In this document: positions 1 through 8,742 of the stretch, piece by piece
How positions within the stretch are numbered: the stretch's first letter is position 1
Layout of the letters: each line of letters starts with the position of its first letter
Source: Bacteroidota bacterium
Lineage (GTDB): Bacteria > Bacteroidota > Bacteroidia > B-17B0 > Aurantibacillaceae
Assembly (NCBI GenBank): GCA_025362395.1
Contig: JANYGK010000078.1
Span: 34,154-98,153 of the forward strand
Direction of reading: 5' to 3'
DNA: 64,000 nt
The notes under the pieces: generated by a model
Seen by the model: only the letters and a program-made list of their open reading frames with translations
What the model was told of the DNA's origin: nothing
Databases searched by the model: none
Translations under genes and position numbers: made by a program

Positions 1-937
1 TACTGACGTAAATATCGCCACCGTCTTTTTCTTTAAATTTATAAACAAATAAAATAGTTCCGTCCGATGACAAGCCTGCCGTTGCGTCATGATCCTCACT
101 GTTTACAATAGGACCAAAGTTTTGAGCGAGCGCCCACTCTTTTCCTTTTCTTGAAGATATATAAAGATCTTCAAAATAACCGCCGTTATCCCCGTCTGTT
201 TTACCGCCGGTTGTTGTATTTCTGCAAGCTGTAAAAGCAATCATCGATTCATCGGCTGTAATAAAAGCGCTGTATTCAGGATAATTGGTATTAATGGCTG
301 CTCCTAAATTATCTACAAAAATACGCTGCGGATTTGCCACTTGTTTTTTTCCTGTTTTACATTCTTCTATTTTTTTAGTAATGTCCGCCGTAGGAATTAC
401 ATTGTCCTTAGCATTAACGGATAACATATTTAACGCAATCTGATAATATTTAATGGCATCATCCCATTTCAAATTGATCTGATCTGCCCACGCCAATAAA
501 TAAACACCGTCTTCAGGCACTTTCTGCGGACTAAGTGTATAGGCTTTTTCGAGGTATTTAATAGCGTCGGGCGACTGCGGATTTATATTAAAAGAAATAA
601 AACCCAGCATATAATTTAAGTCTGCATTATTAGGATTAAATTCCTGAGCTTTTAATAAAAAAGGATTTGCCTGTTTAAAATAAATATCGCCGGCATGCCT
701 GTAATCATTTCTGCTCACAGGATAATACGTATGCACATTCACATACTCATCTAAAATAAACTGGTATTCTTTACGGCCTAACACAAACGCGTCTTTCCCT
801 TCCTCTAAAGCTTTTTTTGCTTCCTTTAACAGGTCTTTTTTATCCGGGAAATTAGCTTTTTCAAATTCTACACTTTGTGCCGATGCAGAAGAATATAAAA
901 AGATAACGCAAATTAAAATTTTAAAAAATGAGTTCAT
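1..937 (-). CDS. TPR / PD40 beta-propeller exported protein (3' part outside the window)
   Basis: The reading frame starts at ATG 937 on the minus strand and stays open to the window edge (312 complete codons), so only the N-terminal part is present. The first 20 residues form a signal peptide ending ...SSASAQ. Next comes a TPR-like helical stretch (about residues 30-170, with pairs such as 'PFLLKAQEFNPNNADLNY' and 'AIKYLEKAYTLSPQK'). After it come PD40/WD40-type propeller strands, including 'SAFITADESMIAFTACR' and 'DATAGLSSDGTILFVYKF'. TPR followed by PD40 is the front half of the OmpA-family envelope proteins of Bacteroidota, which include the T9SS component PorE; whether an OmpA domain follows cannot be seen. 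The gene lies 56 bp downstream of another TPR gene on the same strand and may be co-transcribed with it. The architecture is well supported; the specific role is not. Confidence 0.8.
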   Translation of the reverse strand, partial: MNSFFKILICVIFLYSSASAQSVEFEKANFPDKKDLLKEAKKALEEGKDAFVLGRKEYQFILDEYVNVHTYYPVSRNDYRHAGDIYFKQANPFLLKAQEFNPNNADLNYMLGFISFNINPQSPDAIKYLEKAYTLSPQKVPEDGVYLLAWADQINLKWDDAIKYYQIALNMLSVNAKDNVIPTADITKKIEECKTGKKQVANPQRIFVDNLGAAINTNYPEYSAFITADESMIAFTACRNTTTGGKTDGDNGGYFEDLYISSRKGKEWALAQNFGPIVNSEDHDATAGLSSDGTILFVYKFKEKDGGDIYVS

Positions 938-993
938 AACCTAAAATTAATTGTTTGTAATTGACGAATGATATTTAAGAATTATTGAATGAA

Positions 994-2043
994 TTAATCG
1001 CATAAGCCGGCTGAGTAGCTTCTTCCTTCAGCAATGCCGAGGTCAGCAGCTTTTTTCCAATCGGCGCAGGCACCGTCTTCATTATGCTGCATTTGCTTAA
1101 TGATTCCCCGGTTTAAATAAGCCGCGCCGGCTTTCGAATCTGCTTGTATAGCTTTATTTACCCAGTCTTCGGCTGCTTTGTAATCCTTCTTTTTAATATA
1201 AGCAGAAGCCATATTATTCATGGCAAGCGAGTAATCTGCTTTTTGGCGAAGCGTGGCATCAAAGTCTGAAATAGCGCCGTTAATATCATTCGCATTTAAT
1301 TTTGCAGAACCTCTATTGTTCAATGCTAAATAATAATCCGATTTAATAGCTAATGCCTTACTATAGGCTTCTATAGCGCCTGTATTATCTCCTTTATTTC
1401 GTTTGCATGAGCCCATGCTGTTATAGGCAAAATATAATTTAGGATCATTGGCAATGGCTTTTTCATAATCGGCAATGGCGCCGGCATCATCACCCAATTG
1501 TTTTTTAGAAGATGCCCTGTCATTATAAGCATACGCATAATCAGGCTTTGTAGAGATGGCCCGGTCATATTCAGCAATTGCTTCTTTATAATCACCTCTT
1601 TCAAATTTTATTTGTCCTCCTAAATAATAAGCCTTACTATAATCTTCATCCACTAAGGTCACTTTATTTAAATATGCCATACACGAATCTTTTTTCTGTA
1701 GAGCATAATAGCTCTGTGCTTTACCATATAAGGCATCTACATATAAGGATTTTATGGATAAAGCCTTATTATAATCTTCGATAGAACCTTCGTAGTTTTT
1801 AGATTCGAATTTAGCAAAGCCCCGGTTATAATAGGCCTTATCAAAAGCAGGGTTAAGCTGTATAGCTTTAGAAAAACTTTCTATGGCTTTATTATTGTTT
1901 TTTTGGGTTATAAATTCCAATCCTTCATTATAAGCGTTTTGAGCTTCCTGTTCAGGAGTTAGGTTAGTCTTTACTTTTACGGTGTCTTGCGCGTTAATAC
2001 CAAGACACATTAATCCAAAACTGACAAGTAATATTTTTTTCAT
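994..2043 (-). CDS. Secreted tetratricopeptide-repeat protein
   Basis: This is a 349-residue protein with an N-terminal signal peptide (MKKILLVSFGLMCLGINAQ). The rest is about nine consecutive TPR units of 34 residues from residue 30 onward. Each shows the usual spacing of A/G-Y-x-x-R/G and a closing P (for example 'AIESFSKAIQLNPAFDKAYY' and 'AIADYEKAIANDPKLYFAYN'). TPR arrays are protein-protein interaction scaffolds. With a signal peptide and no membrane anchor, this one is expected in the periplasm or on the outer membrane. It precedes the truncated TPR/PD40 gene on the same strand by 56 bp. There is no catalytic domain, so the partner is unknown. The start is clear because ATG sits directly ahead of the signal peptide. 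Confidence 0.88.
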   Translation of the reverse strand: MKKILLVSFGLMCLGINAQDTVKVKTNLTPEQEAQNAYNEGLEFITQKNNNKAIESFSKAIQLNPAFDKAYYNRGFAKFESKNYEGSIEDYNKALSIKSLYVDALYGKAQSYYALQKKDSCMAYLNKVTLVDEDYSKAYYLGGQIKFERGDYKEAIAEYDRAISTKPDYAYAYNDRASSKKQLGDDAGAIADYEKAIANDPKLYFAYNSMGSCKRNKGDNTGAIEAYSKALAIKSDYYLALNNRGSAKLNANDINGAISDFDATLRQKADYSLAMNNMASAYIKKKDYKAAEDWVNKAIQADSKAGAAYLNRGIIKQMQHNEDGACADWKKAADLGIAEGRSYSAGLCD

Positions 2044-2098
2044 AAATCCGTTGTTAACGAATTAAAGATATAAAAATAACCGGATATTCCAATACGGG

Positions 2099-2815
2099 TT
2101 AAAAATTTACATAGTAATCTTTTGTAAATTCTTTGTATTCTTCTGTGTAATTATGTCTGCGATCTTCTTCAATAACTAATGTTTTTTCGGAAAATTCGGT
2201 AGGAATAAATTCGAACTGCATTAAATGGCGTTTATCAGTATCCTTATCAGCTCTCGATTTTACTCGCAATAATTTAGAAAGATGTAATCCTTTTTTCTCA
2301 GCCAGTAAACGGAATTTTTCAGCTTCTAATTTTGGCAGGATCAAACAAAATTTACCTTTAGGATCGAGGATATGTACCACACCTTCAATCAACTCTTCAA
2401 AAGGTAAAACATCTGCATGACGAGCTTGCGAACGTTGTTCATCAGATGATTTAAAGGACTGTTCAAAGTAAGGAGGATTGGAAACAATTAAATTAAATTT
2501 TTTACCGGTTGTTTTCGAATAATCTTGGAAAGAAGTTAAGGATACATTTATTTTATGCGCAAATTTACTTCCTGAAATATTTTGCGCGGCCTGCTTTACG
2601 GAGTCCTCATCAATATCTATTGCATCAATACACGCTTCTGTTTTTTGAGCAAGCATTAAGGCAATAATACCCGTACCTGTACCTATGTCTAAAATTGTTT
2701 TGCTGCCGTTAGGAAAAACCCAAGCACCTAATAACACAGCATCTGTTCCAACCTTCATGGCGCAACGATCCTGATTTATTTGAAATTGCTTAAAAGCAAA
2801 ACACGTGTTTGACAT
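2099..2815 (-). CDS. trmN6: tRNA1(Val) (adenine-N6)-methyltransferase
   Basis: This is a 238-residue Rossmann-fold SAM-dependent methyltransferase. The SAM motif I is DIGTGTG at residues 43-49, with an acidic residue closing strand 2 ('AIDIDED'). The catalytic NPPY motif of N6-adenine methyltransferases is at residues 113-116. The N-terminus 'FKQFQINQDRCAMKVGTDAVLLGAW' style segment, with CAMKVGTDAVLLG near residue 18, is characteristic of the YfiC/TrmN6 family. That family methylates A37 next to the anticodon of tRNA-Val in enterobacteria. The length matches the family. The gene is divergent from the PBP4 gene across 127 bp and appears to be monocistronic. The methyltransferase class is certain; the exact tRNA substrate in this organism is inferred. 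Confidence 0.9.
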   Translation of the reverse strand: MSNTCFAFKQFQINQDRCAMKVGTDAVLLGAWVFPNGSKTILDIGTGTGIIALMLAQKTEACIDAIDIDEDSVKQAAQNISGSKFAHKINVSLTSFQDYSKTTGKKFNLIVSNPPYFEQSFKSSDEQRSQARHADVLPFEELIEGVVHILDPKGKFCLILPKLEAEKFRLLAEKKGLHLSKLLRVKSRADKDTDKRHLMQFEFIPTEFSEKTLVIEEDRRHNYTEEYKEFTKDYYVNF

Positions 2816-2942
2816 AAATCATTTTATTGATTTTACCATTAAAGTTAAAATAAATTAGCTTAAATTTATTCATTAAAATAACAAAAAAAGTTAAAGGTGT
2901 TAAATCATTCTCTTAACAAATACTGCCAATACTTATAAAAGA

Positions 2943-4418
2943 TTGAAACACATCACCAAAATAACAACCGGAAGTTTGCGAATAATCTTTTTATTTCTTG
3001 CTTATAATGCCGCTTCTCAGCAAAACATTGATGCTGTTTTAAAATCTTATCAATATGATAAAGACCTTAGCCACGCCCAAATAAGTTTTTGTATAATAGA
3101 TGCCGCCACAGGGAAAACTATTAAAGATTATAATTCTGAAATGGCTATGATCCCTGCCAGTACTATGAAAATAGTAACCACATCAGCGGCTTTAGGTATT
3201 CTCGGAAAAAATTTCACTTACAAAACCAATTTTTATTTGCCCGGAAAAACCGATACGGTTACAGGAAATTATACAGGAGATATTTTGGTAAAGGGCAGTG
3301 GTGATCCTAGCTTTAATTCAGCGTATTTTTATAGCAACGACTCCTTATTTTTCAATCCATTAATTAAAAAGATAAAAAATAAAGGCATTAAAAAAATAAA
3401 GGGTACGGTAGTGGTTGATGCTTCTTGTTTTGAAAACAGCATCCCAAGCACTTGGATCTGGGGCGATATCGGTAATTACTTTGGGGCAGGCGCTACCGGC
3501 TTATCTTATAAGGATAATAAATTTTCTTTATTTTATTCAAGTGCTGAAACCGGCTCACAAGCAGTTTTACAAAATATAAAACCTGATTATTTTTCGAAGC
3601 TTATGGCTATTCAATCGGATGTTAAGTCATACGGCTCAGACGATGATGCCTTTGTGTACGGTGACCCGGATGGATATTCACGGAAAGTATCGGGAACTAT
3701 ACCTCCCAATCAAAAAAATTATGAAGTAGAAGCGCAAATGCCGCAGCCGCCTTTGTATTTCGGGTATAGCTTGTTGAACGAATTAGCCAAAAATAATTTA
3801 ACGGTTAATAAAGACGCAAAACCCATTGCAGACGACACTCTAAAAGTTACGGTTTTAAGTGCCAATAAATTGCTTTATACGCATACTTCTCCTTCGCTTG
3901 AAAAAATAGTGTTTTATACCAACGCCAAAAGCAACAACCATTATGCGGAAAGTTTATTAAAAACAATCAGTACAAAATCAGCCGGTATGAAAGGAACTAC
4001 AAGCAATGGTATAAAAGCCGCAGAAAACTATTGGAAAGACCGAGGTGTTGATGTTACAGGTTTACACATGGCAGACGGCAGCGGGTTATCGAGAGCCAAT
4101 ACTATTACCACAAAAATACAGGCTACTATTTTATCAAAAATTTACAGGGACAGTTTAATTTATTCAGCTTTTAATAATTCATTACCGGTTGCCGGAAAAA
4201 ACGGCAGCATGACAAGTTTATGCAAAGGCACTTTTGCGGAAAATAATATGCGTGCAAAAACGGGATACATCAACAGGGCCAGGGGCTACTGCGGTTATGT
4301 AAAGACCAGGTCAGGAAAAGAAATAGCATTTTCTGTTCTTTTTAATAATTACGATTGCTCGGCCAAAGAAGCGAAATTAAAAATCGAGAAATTATTGGTA
4401 GCGTTGGTAGATCTTTAA
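2943..4418 (+). CDS. dacB: D-alanyl-D-alanine carboxypeptidase/endopeptidase (PBP4 type)
   Basis: This 491-residue periplasmic peptidoglycan hydrolase is of the S13/PBP4 family. All three penicillin-binding motifs are visible: SxxK as STMK at residues 73-76, SxN as SNN at 330-332 and KTG at 439-441. The N-terminus is a signal peptide ending ...AYNAASQ. These enzymes cleave the terminal D-Ala of stem peptides or the D-Ala-meso-DAP cross-link. No in-frame ATG exists near the signal peptide. The start is therefore the TTG at 2943; a second TTG at 2976 would cut into the signal peptide n-region. The gene stands alone, with trmN6 divergent and the aminotransferase convergent. Confidence 0.92.
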   Translation: MKHITKITTGSLRIIFLFLAYNAASQQNIDAVLKSYQYDKDLSHAQISFCIIDAATGKTIKDYNSEMAMIPASTMKIVTTSAALGILGKNFTYKTNFYLPGKTDTVTGNYTGDILVKGSGDPSFNSAYFYSNDSLFFNPLIKKIKNKGIKKIKGTVVVDASCFENSIPSTWIWGDIGNYFGAGATGLSYKDNKFSLFYSSAETGSQAVLQNIKPDYFSKLMAIQSDVKSYGSDDDAFVYGDPDGYSRKVSGTIPPNQKNYEVEAQMPQPPLYFGYSLLNELAKNNLTVNKDAKPIADDTLKVTVLSANKLLYTHTSPSLEKIVFYTNAKSNNHYAESLLKTISTKSAGMKGTTSNGIKAAENYWKDRGVDVTGLHMADGSGLSRANTITTKIQATILSKIYRDSLIYSAFNNSLPVAGKNGSMTSLCKGTFAENNMRAKTGYINRARGYCGYVKTRSGKEIAFSVLFNNYDCSAKEAKLKIEKLLVALVDL

Positions 4419-4492
4419 AAAAGATTAAAGACTTAAGATAAAAGATTATGTAAACTTAAGTCGATATTCATTTTGCATACTAAATGAAAAAA

Positions 4493-5692
4493 CTAGTTTA
4501 AGACCTCGCTTATTGATCTCAGAATAATATCACAAGCCATTTTTATTTCATCTTCTGTAATAACCAATGGTGGCGCTATACGCATAGAATGCGCGTTAAA
4601 TAAAAACCAATCTACAATCAACCCGTTTTTAATGCAGGTTTCAATAATTTTAAAATTCAAATCAACGTCTTCAAAATCTAAAGACAACATTAAGCCTTTC
4701 CCTTTAATGTTTTTTATTGCCGGGTGAACTAATAAAGAACGGATCAAATTTGATTTATGTTCAATGTTTTTTAAGAGCGCTTCGGATTGAATAGTTTGTA
4801 AACACGCCAATGATGCGGCACAGCACACGGCATTGCCTCCAAAGGTATTTATGTTACCTAAAACAGGATTATGTGTAAACTCATTCAGTAATGTTTGAGC
4901 GCTGATGAAACAGCCTATGGGTAAACCACCGCCCATGCCTTTAGCCAATAATAGGATATCGGGCACAATACCGGTTTGTTCAAAAGCAAAAAATGTCCCG
5001 CTGCGCCCGAACCCGTTTTGTATTTCGTCTAAAATAAATAGAGCGCCATGCTCCGAACATTTTTCGCGAATGGCTTTTAAAAAAGCGTTGCTTGCAACAG
5101 TGTATCCTGTCTCGCTTTGCACAGGTTCTATAATGACACAAGCTGTTTTAGAACTAATATGTTTGTGAACTTCTTCAATAGAATTATATTCTAAAATTTT
5201 TACATCCGGCAATAACGGTCTGAAAGCTTGCTTAAATTCTTCATTGCCCATTACGCTTAATGAGCCGTGAGAGCTGCCATGATAGGCATTTGTAAAGCAA
5301 ATAATTTCTGTTCGGCCTGTTACGCGTTTTGACAGTTTTAAAGCGCCTTCTGTAGCTTCTGTTCCGGAATTTGTATAAAAAACAGAATTTAAATTTTCGG
5401 GTAACAAGTCTGTTAAAGCCTTTGCCAGTTGTATTTGCGGAGACTGCACATATTCACCGTACACCATTAAGTGCATATACGTTTCCGCTTGTTGCTGAAT
5501 GGCTTTTACGACGTTAGGGTGACAATGTCCGACATTACTGACGGAGATCCCGGAAATAAAATCGATATACGATTTACCGGTCACATCATATAAATAAATA
5601 CCCTGCGCTTTTACAATTTCCAGATCCATCGGTTTTGGAGAGACCTGCGCTACATGGTTTAAAAATAATTGTCGGTTAGAAATTTGCATCAT
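4493..5692 (-). CDS. Class III PLP-dependent aminotransferase (acetylornithine/ornithine type)
   Basis: This is a 399-residue fold-type I, class III aminotransferase. The PLP-binding lysine is K251 in 'LLLAKGMGGGLPIG', and the ring-nitrogen aspartate is D222 in 'FILDEIQNGFGR'. The phosphate-binding loop is SGTEATEGA (about 109-117). The family covers acetylornithine, ornithine, 4-aminobutyrate and related omega-amino-acid transaminases. In Bacteroidota, close relatives are usually labelled only as aspartate aminotransferase family. No arginine or GABA genes lie nearby to fix the substrate. Two adjacent ATG codons (5692 and 5689) could be the start. Seven U residues from an upstream hairpin directly precede them, so no Shine-Dalgarno-like sequence is possible there. 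Confidence 0.88.
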   Translation of the reverse strand: MMQISNRQLFLNHVAQVSPKPMDLEIVKAQGIYLYDVTGKSYIDFISGISVSNVGHCHPNVVKAIQQQAETYMHLMVYGEYVQSPQIQLAKALTDLLPENLNSVFYTNSGTEATEGALKLSKRVTGRTEIICFTNAYHGSSHGSLSVMGNEEFKQAFRPLLPDVKILEYNSIEEVHKHISSKTACVIIEPVQSETGYTVASNAFLKAIREKCSEHGALFILDEIQNGFGRSGTFFAFEQTGIVPDILLLAKGMGGGLPIGCFISAQTLLNEFTHNPVLGNINTFGGNAVCCAASLACLQTIQSEALLKNIEHKSNLIRSLLVHPAIKNIKGKGLMLSLDFEDVDLNFKIIETCIKNGLIVDWFLFNAHSMRIAPPLVITEDEIKMACDIILRSISEVLN

Positions 5693-5728
5693 AAAAAAAG
5701 TGCCTGTATCGGATTACAACACAGGCAC
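5693..5728 (-). terminator. Intrinsic terminator or attenuator hairpin abutting the aminotransferase start
   Basis: Arms GTGCCTGT (5700-5707) and ACAGGCAC (5721-5728) form a perfect 8-bp stem with a 13-nt loop. On the minus-strand transcript the stem is followed by seven U residues (5699-5693) and then immediately by the AUG of the aminotransferase. It can end transcription from the repeat-protein gene (5747-6142). Because nothing separates it from the next start codon, it could also act as an attenuator for the aminotransferase. Confidence 0.7.
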
Positions 5729-5746
5729 AAAAATAGTTTTAATTCA

Positions 5747-6142
5747 TTAAAAGAAATCAAAAAAGAACATCACGGCCGCTTGTTCTTTATTAACACCGCT
5801 TGCAGAACCCACAATGCTGCCGTTTTTACGAACATCCCCGTTACTTTCAATTTTACCTACAATGCTTCCGTTCAGTCGCACATCGCCGTTTGATTCCACC
5901 TTCCCTACTATTGAACCGTTTTTACGGATATCGCCATTCGATTCAATTTTACCTTTTATACTTCCGTCTACGCGAATGTCTCCATTCGATTCAAATTTTC
6001 CTTTGATGCTGCCGTTAATACGAACATCGCCGTTTGATTCGACCTTTCCGTAAATAGAACCGTTCTTTCTCAGATCCTGCGCATGAGCTGTTTGTATTAT
6101 AAAACAAGCTGCAAATGCTACTACCAAATGTTTAAATTTCAT
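5747..6142 (-). CDS. Small secreted 16-residue-repeat protein (beta-flower-like)
   Basis: This is a 131-residue protein with a signal peptide ending ...QTAHAQ. It has five and a bit perfect-length 16-residue repeats of the form GSIxGKxESNGDxRxN (residues 28-112) and a short hydrophobic tail ending FFFDFF. Alternating Gly/Ser and beta-branched residues predict short strands with tight NG turns. I recall similar Bacteroidota proteins being labelled '5-fold beta-flower protein', and five units fits that symmetric picture. The aromatic tail may form the plug or a membrane-contacting end. No enzymatic motif is present. The name is a recollection and the fold an inference; the signal peptide and repeat periodicity are directly visible. 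Confidence 0.78.
   Translation of the reverse strand: MKFKHLVVAFAACFIIQTAHAQDLRKNGSIYGKVESNGDVRINGSIKGKFESNGDIRVDGSIKGKIESNGDIRKNGSIVGKVESNGDVRLNGSIVGKIESNGDVRKNGSIVGSASGVNKEQAAVMFFFDFF
5807..6061 (-). repeat. 48-bp coding tandem repeat (five units plus a partial sixth)
   Basis: This is the DNA behind the 16-residue repeats of the gene at 5747-6142. Unit boundaries keep exact 48-bp register with no indels. Variation lies mainly in the codons for the x positions and at third positions, so the array has diverged under protein selection and is not a recent slippage product. Confidence 0.85.
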
Positions 6143-6193
6143 GTTTTTAAGTTTAGGTTTTAATATTAAATATAATAAAATTATCTTTCGTAT

Positions 6194-6808
6194 TTAACCT
6201 ACTTGGTAATACGTTAATTTTAAGTCGGAGATTTTTTTCAATTTTTCTTCGCATTGCTCGCTGTTAGCCTTACGGATAGTAAACCTAATTTTACAATTCG
6301 CATCAAATTGCTGCTCGATAATCTTGCAATCCAATTGCTTTAATAATTTCATAACATCATTTAACCGGTAAAAAGGAAAGTGAATACTGTATGAAAATAA
6401 CATGTGTTTTTCTACACGCGTGGAAACTTTAATAACCTCAGCGGCCGAATTTTTATACGCATGAATTAGTCCGCTGACTCCCAATAATGTTCCGCCAAAA
6501 TAACGTACGACGACAATTAAAATATTGGTTAAGTCGTTCGATTGAATCTGCCCTAATATTGGCTTTCCCGCTGTGTTTGAAGGCTCTCCGTCATCATTGG
6601 CTCTGAAATTTAATTTATCGGCTCCTAACCGGTATGCATAGCAATGATGGTTTGCCGTATGATGCTCTTTTTTTAACCGGGAAAGAATGTCTTTGATCTC
6701 TTTTTCGTGTTCAACCGGATAGGAGAATGCTAAAAATTTACTGCCTTTGTCTTTAAAAATTGCTTCTGCGTTTTTTTCGATCGTTATATATGTATCAGAA
6801 AATAACAT
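6194..6808 (-). CDS. yigZ: YigZ/IMPACT family protein
   Basis: This 204-residue cytosolic protein belongs to the YigZ/IMPACT (UPF0029) family. Family signatures are 'KGSKFLAFSYPV' near the N-terminus, then HHCYAYR and 'NDDGEPSNTAGKPILGQI' in the first domain, followed by 'VVRYFGGTLLGVSGLI'. The C-terminal DUF1949-like ferredoxin fold starts near residue 130. The eukaryotic relative IMPACT regulates GCN2. The bacterial role is not settled. The start is taken at ATG 6808, whose A is shared with the TGA stop of the upstream EamA gene (TGATG). This overlap implies translational coupling, and the TTG one codon further upstream is not needed. Confidence 0.88.
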   Translation of the reverse strand: MLFSDTYITIEKNAEAIFKDKGSKFLAFSYPVEHEKEIKDILSRLKKEHHTANHHCYAYRLGADKLNFRANDDGEPSNTAGKPILGQIQSNDLTNILIVVVRYFGGTLLGVSGLIHAYKNSAAEVIKVSTRVEKHMLFSYSIHFPFYRLNDVMKLLKQLDCKIIEQQFDANCKIRFTIRKANSEQCEEKLKKISDLKLTYYQVG

Positions 6809-7689
6809 CAAAAAAGAAACGTCAGTAATCCTCCCAAAACAAGAATGGATAATAAGCTGAGACCGATCCCTAACCAGTTTTTACGGGACAATTTTTCTTT
6901 AAATACCAATACCGAAATAATTGTGGAAAGCGTAAGAATGCTTAAATTATTTATTGGGAATAATACGGAAGGCTCCATGATCCTTGAATTCAGTGCCTTT
7001 ATAATAAAGTACATGGTCCCGAAATTAATAACCCCTAAAATAATTCCCGCGGGAATAGCCTTCATCTGGAATTCTTGTTTTTGAATACACAATTGGTATA
7101 GTAAAACGATAAATCCGAATACAAAAGCCGTCATGAAAATAGTAGAGAGGAATGCGTCAAAATCAGTTTCATTCAATAAAAAATACTGGGCAAAATTGAT
7201 GGAAGAATCAATGATACCGCTGCAAATAAAAATAATAAGCGGGAATAACCACCATAATTTTTTTTTTACAATGCCCTCTTCTTTTTTGTGAGATACCAGG
7301 TAAACAGCGATCAGTGCCAACACAATACCAATCACTTTTGGAAGCGTTAAGGCATCGCTGTAATATAAAATAGCCACTGAAATAGGAATAACAACTGCCA
7401 TACGATTTGCCACCTGCGCCACCGAAATACCTGATTTGGCAGTAGTTTCAGCGATCACAAATAAACTGCTTACAAACACGATGCCTAAACCTATACCTAA
7501 CCAAATCCATTTTTGATCGAAAATAGTTAGCGGTGTTACATCCGAAGAAGTAGTAACAAAACCTAATGAGCCTGCCACTAAATAATTAATAACAATGGCT
7601 TGGAACGACTTAATATTATTGATTGAAATAATTTTAAAAGAAATACCAAACAGGGTTGATATAAAAATAGACAGAAAAAGATAAAGCAT
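6808..7689 (-). CDS. EamA/DMT-family transporter
   Basis: This is a 293-residue inner-membrane protein with about ten hydrophobic segments arranged as two five-helix EamA repeats. The second repeat begins around residue 150 ('LWWLFPLIIFICSGIIDSSI'). A charged Lys/Glu stretch (KKEEG) separates the halves. DMT-superfamily members export or import amino acids, nucleotides or other small metabolites, and the substrate cannot be predicted. It sits between ribD (1 bp from its stop) and yigZ (TGATG overlap), so the three form a probable transcription unit. The function of that unit is not obvious: ribD makes a riboflavin precursor, and a flavin-related substrate is conceivable but only guilt by association. 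Confidence 0.85.
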   Translation of the reverse strand: MLYLFLSIFISTLFGISFKIISINNIKSFQAIVINYLVAGSLGFVTTSSDVTPLTIFDQKWIWLGIGLGIVFVSSLFVIAETTAKSGISVAQVANRMAVVIPISVAILYYSDALTLPKVIGIVLALIAVYLVSHKKEEGIVKKKLWWLFPLIIFICSGIIDSSINFAQYFLLNETDFDAFLSTIFMTAFVFGFIVLLYQLCIQKQEFQMKAIPAGIILGVINFGTMYFIIKALNSRIMEPSVLFPINNLSILTLSTIISVLVFKEKLSRKNWLGIGLSLLSILVLGGLLTFLF

Positions 7690-7690
7690 A

Positions 7691-8707
7691 TTAACGGTTT
7701 AAGATCGTATAAAGTAAATCATTTTCAACGTTTTTATGCGCATGATTGTGCAAATTGATGTCGGGGGCTTGAATGCCGTGTTTAAAGGCTTTACCGGGGT
7801 TTATAAATACCCTCGCTTCATCCCATAAATGCTCATTCATAAACTTATAAATAGTATTAGTGCCGCCTTCCACAATAATACTTGCTACAGCATTACGGAA
7901 ACAATAATTCAACACCTCGTTTACTTTATCATTCCAGTTTATTTTTATAAACTCAACATTTTCTTGTAATTCATTTTTAACCGAATTAAAAACAATTGTT
8001 TTAGCGTCAGGATTAAATATGTTTAAATTATTAGGAAGATCTGCTTCACGGCTCAACACTAATCTTAACGGATTTTTACCGTTTACCAAACGCGTTGTTA
8101 AAAAAGGATCGTCATTTAATAATGTATTATAACCGATCAATATGGCCTGCTCTTCGGAGCGCCATTGATGCACAAGCGCTTTGCTTTCACTGCCCGTGAT
8201 CCAATTATCTTCACGATTTTCAGGGATCGGCCATTGGCTTATAAAGCCGTCGCCCGTTTGCGCCCATTTTAAAATAATATAAGGACGTTTTTTTTCATGA
8301 AACGTAAAAAAACGTTTGTTCAATGCTTTGCATTCCTCTTCTAAAATTCTGTCAACCACTTCAATACCGGCATCTTTCAGTTTTTGAATTCCTTTTCCAG
8401 CTACTAAAGGGTTAGGATCCAAACTGCCTACTACTACTTTTTTTATATCCTTACTAATAATAAGATCGGCACAGGGAGGCGTTTTACCGTAATGCGAACA
8501 AGGTTCCAAACTCACATACAATGTGCATTGTTTCAGCAACTCATGACCCACCTGCTTAATGGCATTAGGCTCTGCATGCGGACCGCCATACTGTTCATGA
8601 TAGCCTTCCGCAATAATTTTATCATCCAATACAATCACACAACCTACCATTGGGTTTGGAGCAACTTGACCTAAACCCTTTGCTGCCAGTTCAAGGCAGC
8701 GTTTCAT
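7691..8707 (-). CDS. ribD: Bifunctional riboflavin biosynthesis deaminase/reductase
   Basis: This 338-residue RibD carries out the second and third steps of riboflavin synthesis: deamination of diaminohydroxyphosphoribosylaminopyrimidine, then reduction of the ribosyl side chain. The deaminase zinc site is visible as HAE at residues 44-46 plus PC-x8-C at C70 and C79 ('EPCSHYGKTPPC'). The reductase (DHFR-like) domain begins near residue 145 with 'RPYIILKWAQTGDGFIS'. The first ATG (8707) corresponds to the internal Met of the family's usual 'xxYMxxALxLA' N-terminus. The upstream in-frame codons read N-T-D-I-T-Y after an ATT at 8728, so the true protein is probably about seven residues longer and starts at a non-canonical AUU. 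The gene lies 35 bp after the isoaspartyl peptidase gene. Confidence 0.92.
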   Translation of the reverse strand: MKRCLELAAKGLGQVAPNPMVGCVIVLDDKIIAEGYHEQYGGPHAEPNAIKQVGHELLKQCTLYVSLEPCSHYGKTPPCADLIISKDIKKVVVGSLDPNPLVAGKGIQKLKDAGIEVVDRILEEECKALNKRFFTFHEKKRPYIILKWAQTGDGFISQWPIPENREDNWITGSESKALVHQWRSEEQAILIGYNTLLNDDPFLTTRLVNGKNPLRLVLSREADLPNNLNIFNPDAKTIVFNSVKNELQENVEFIKINWNDKVNEVLNYCFRNAVASIIVEGGTNTIYKFMNEHLWDEARVFINPGKAFKHGIQAPDINLHNHAHKNVENDLLYTILNR

Positions 8708-8742
8708 GTATGTAATATCCGTATTAATAATCTTAGATTTAA

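Noticed and set aside
4430..4462. Terminator hairpin GACTTAAG/CTTAAGTC between dacB and the aminotransferase
   Set aside because: AT-rich 8-bp stem with a 17-nt loop and no T-run; too weak to call.
5807..6061. CRISPR-like array of 48-bp units
   Set aside because: The units are contiguous and coding, with no spacers and no cas genes nearby; they are protein repeats.
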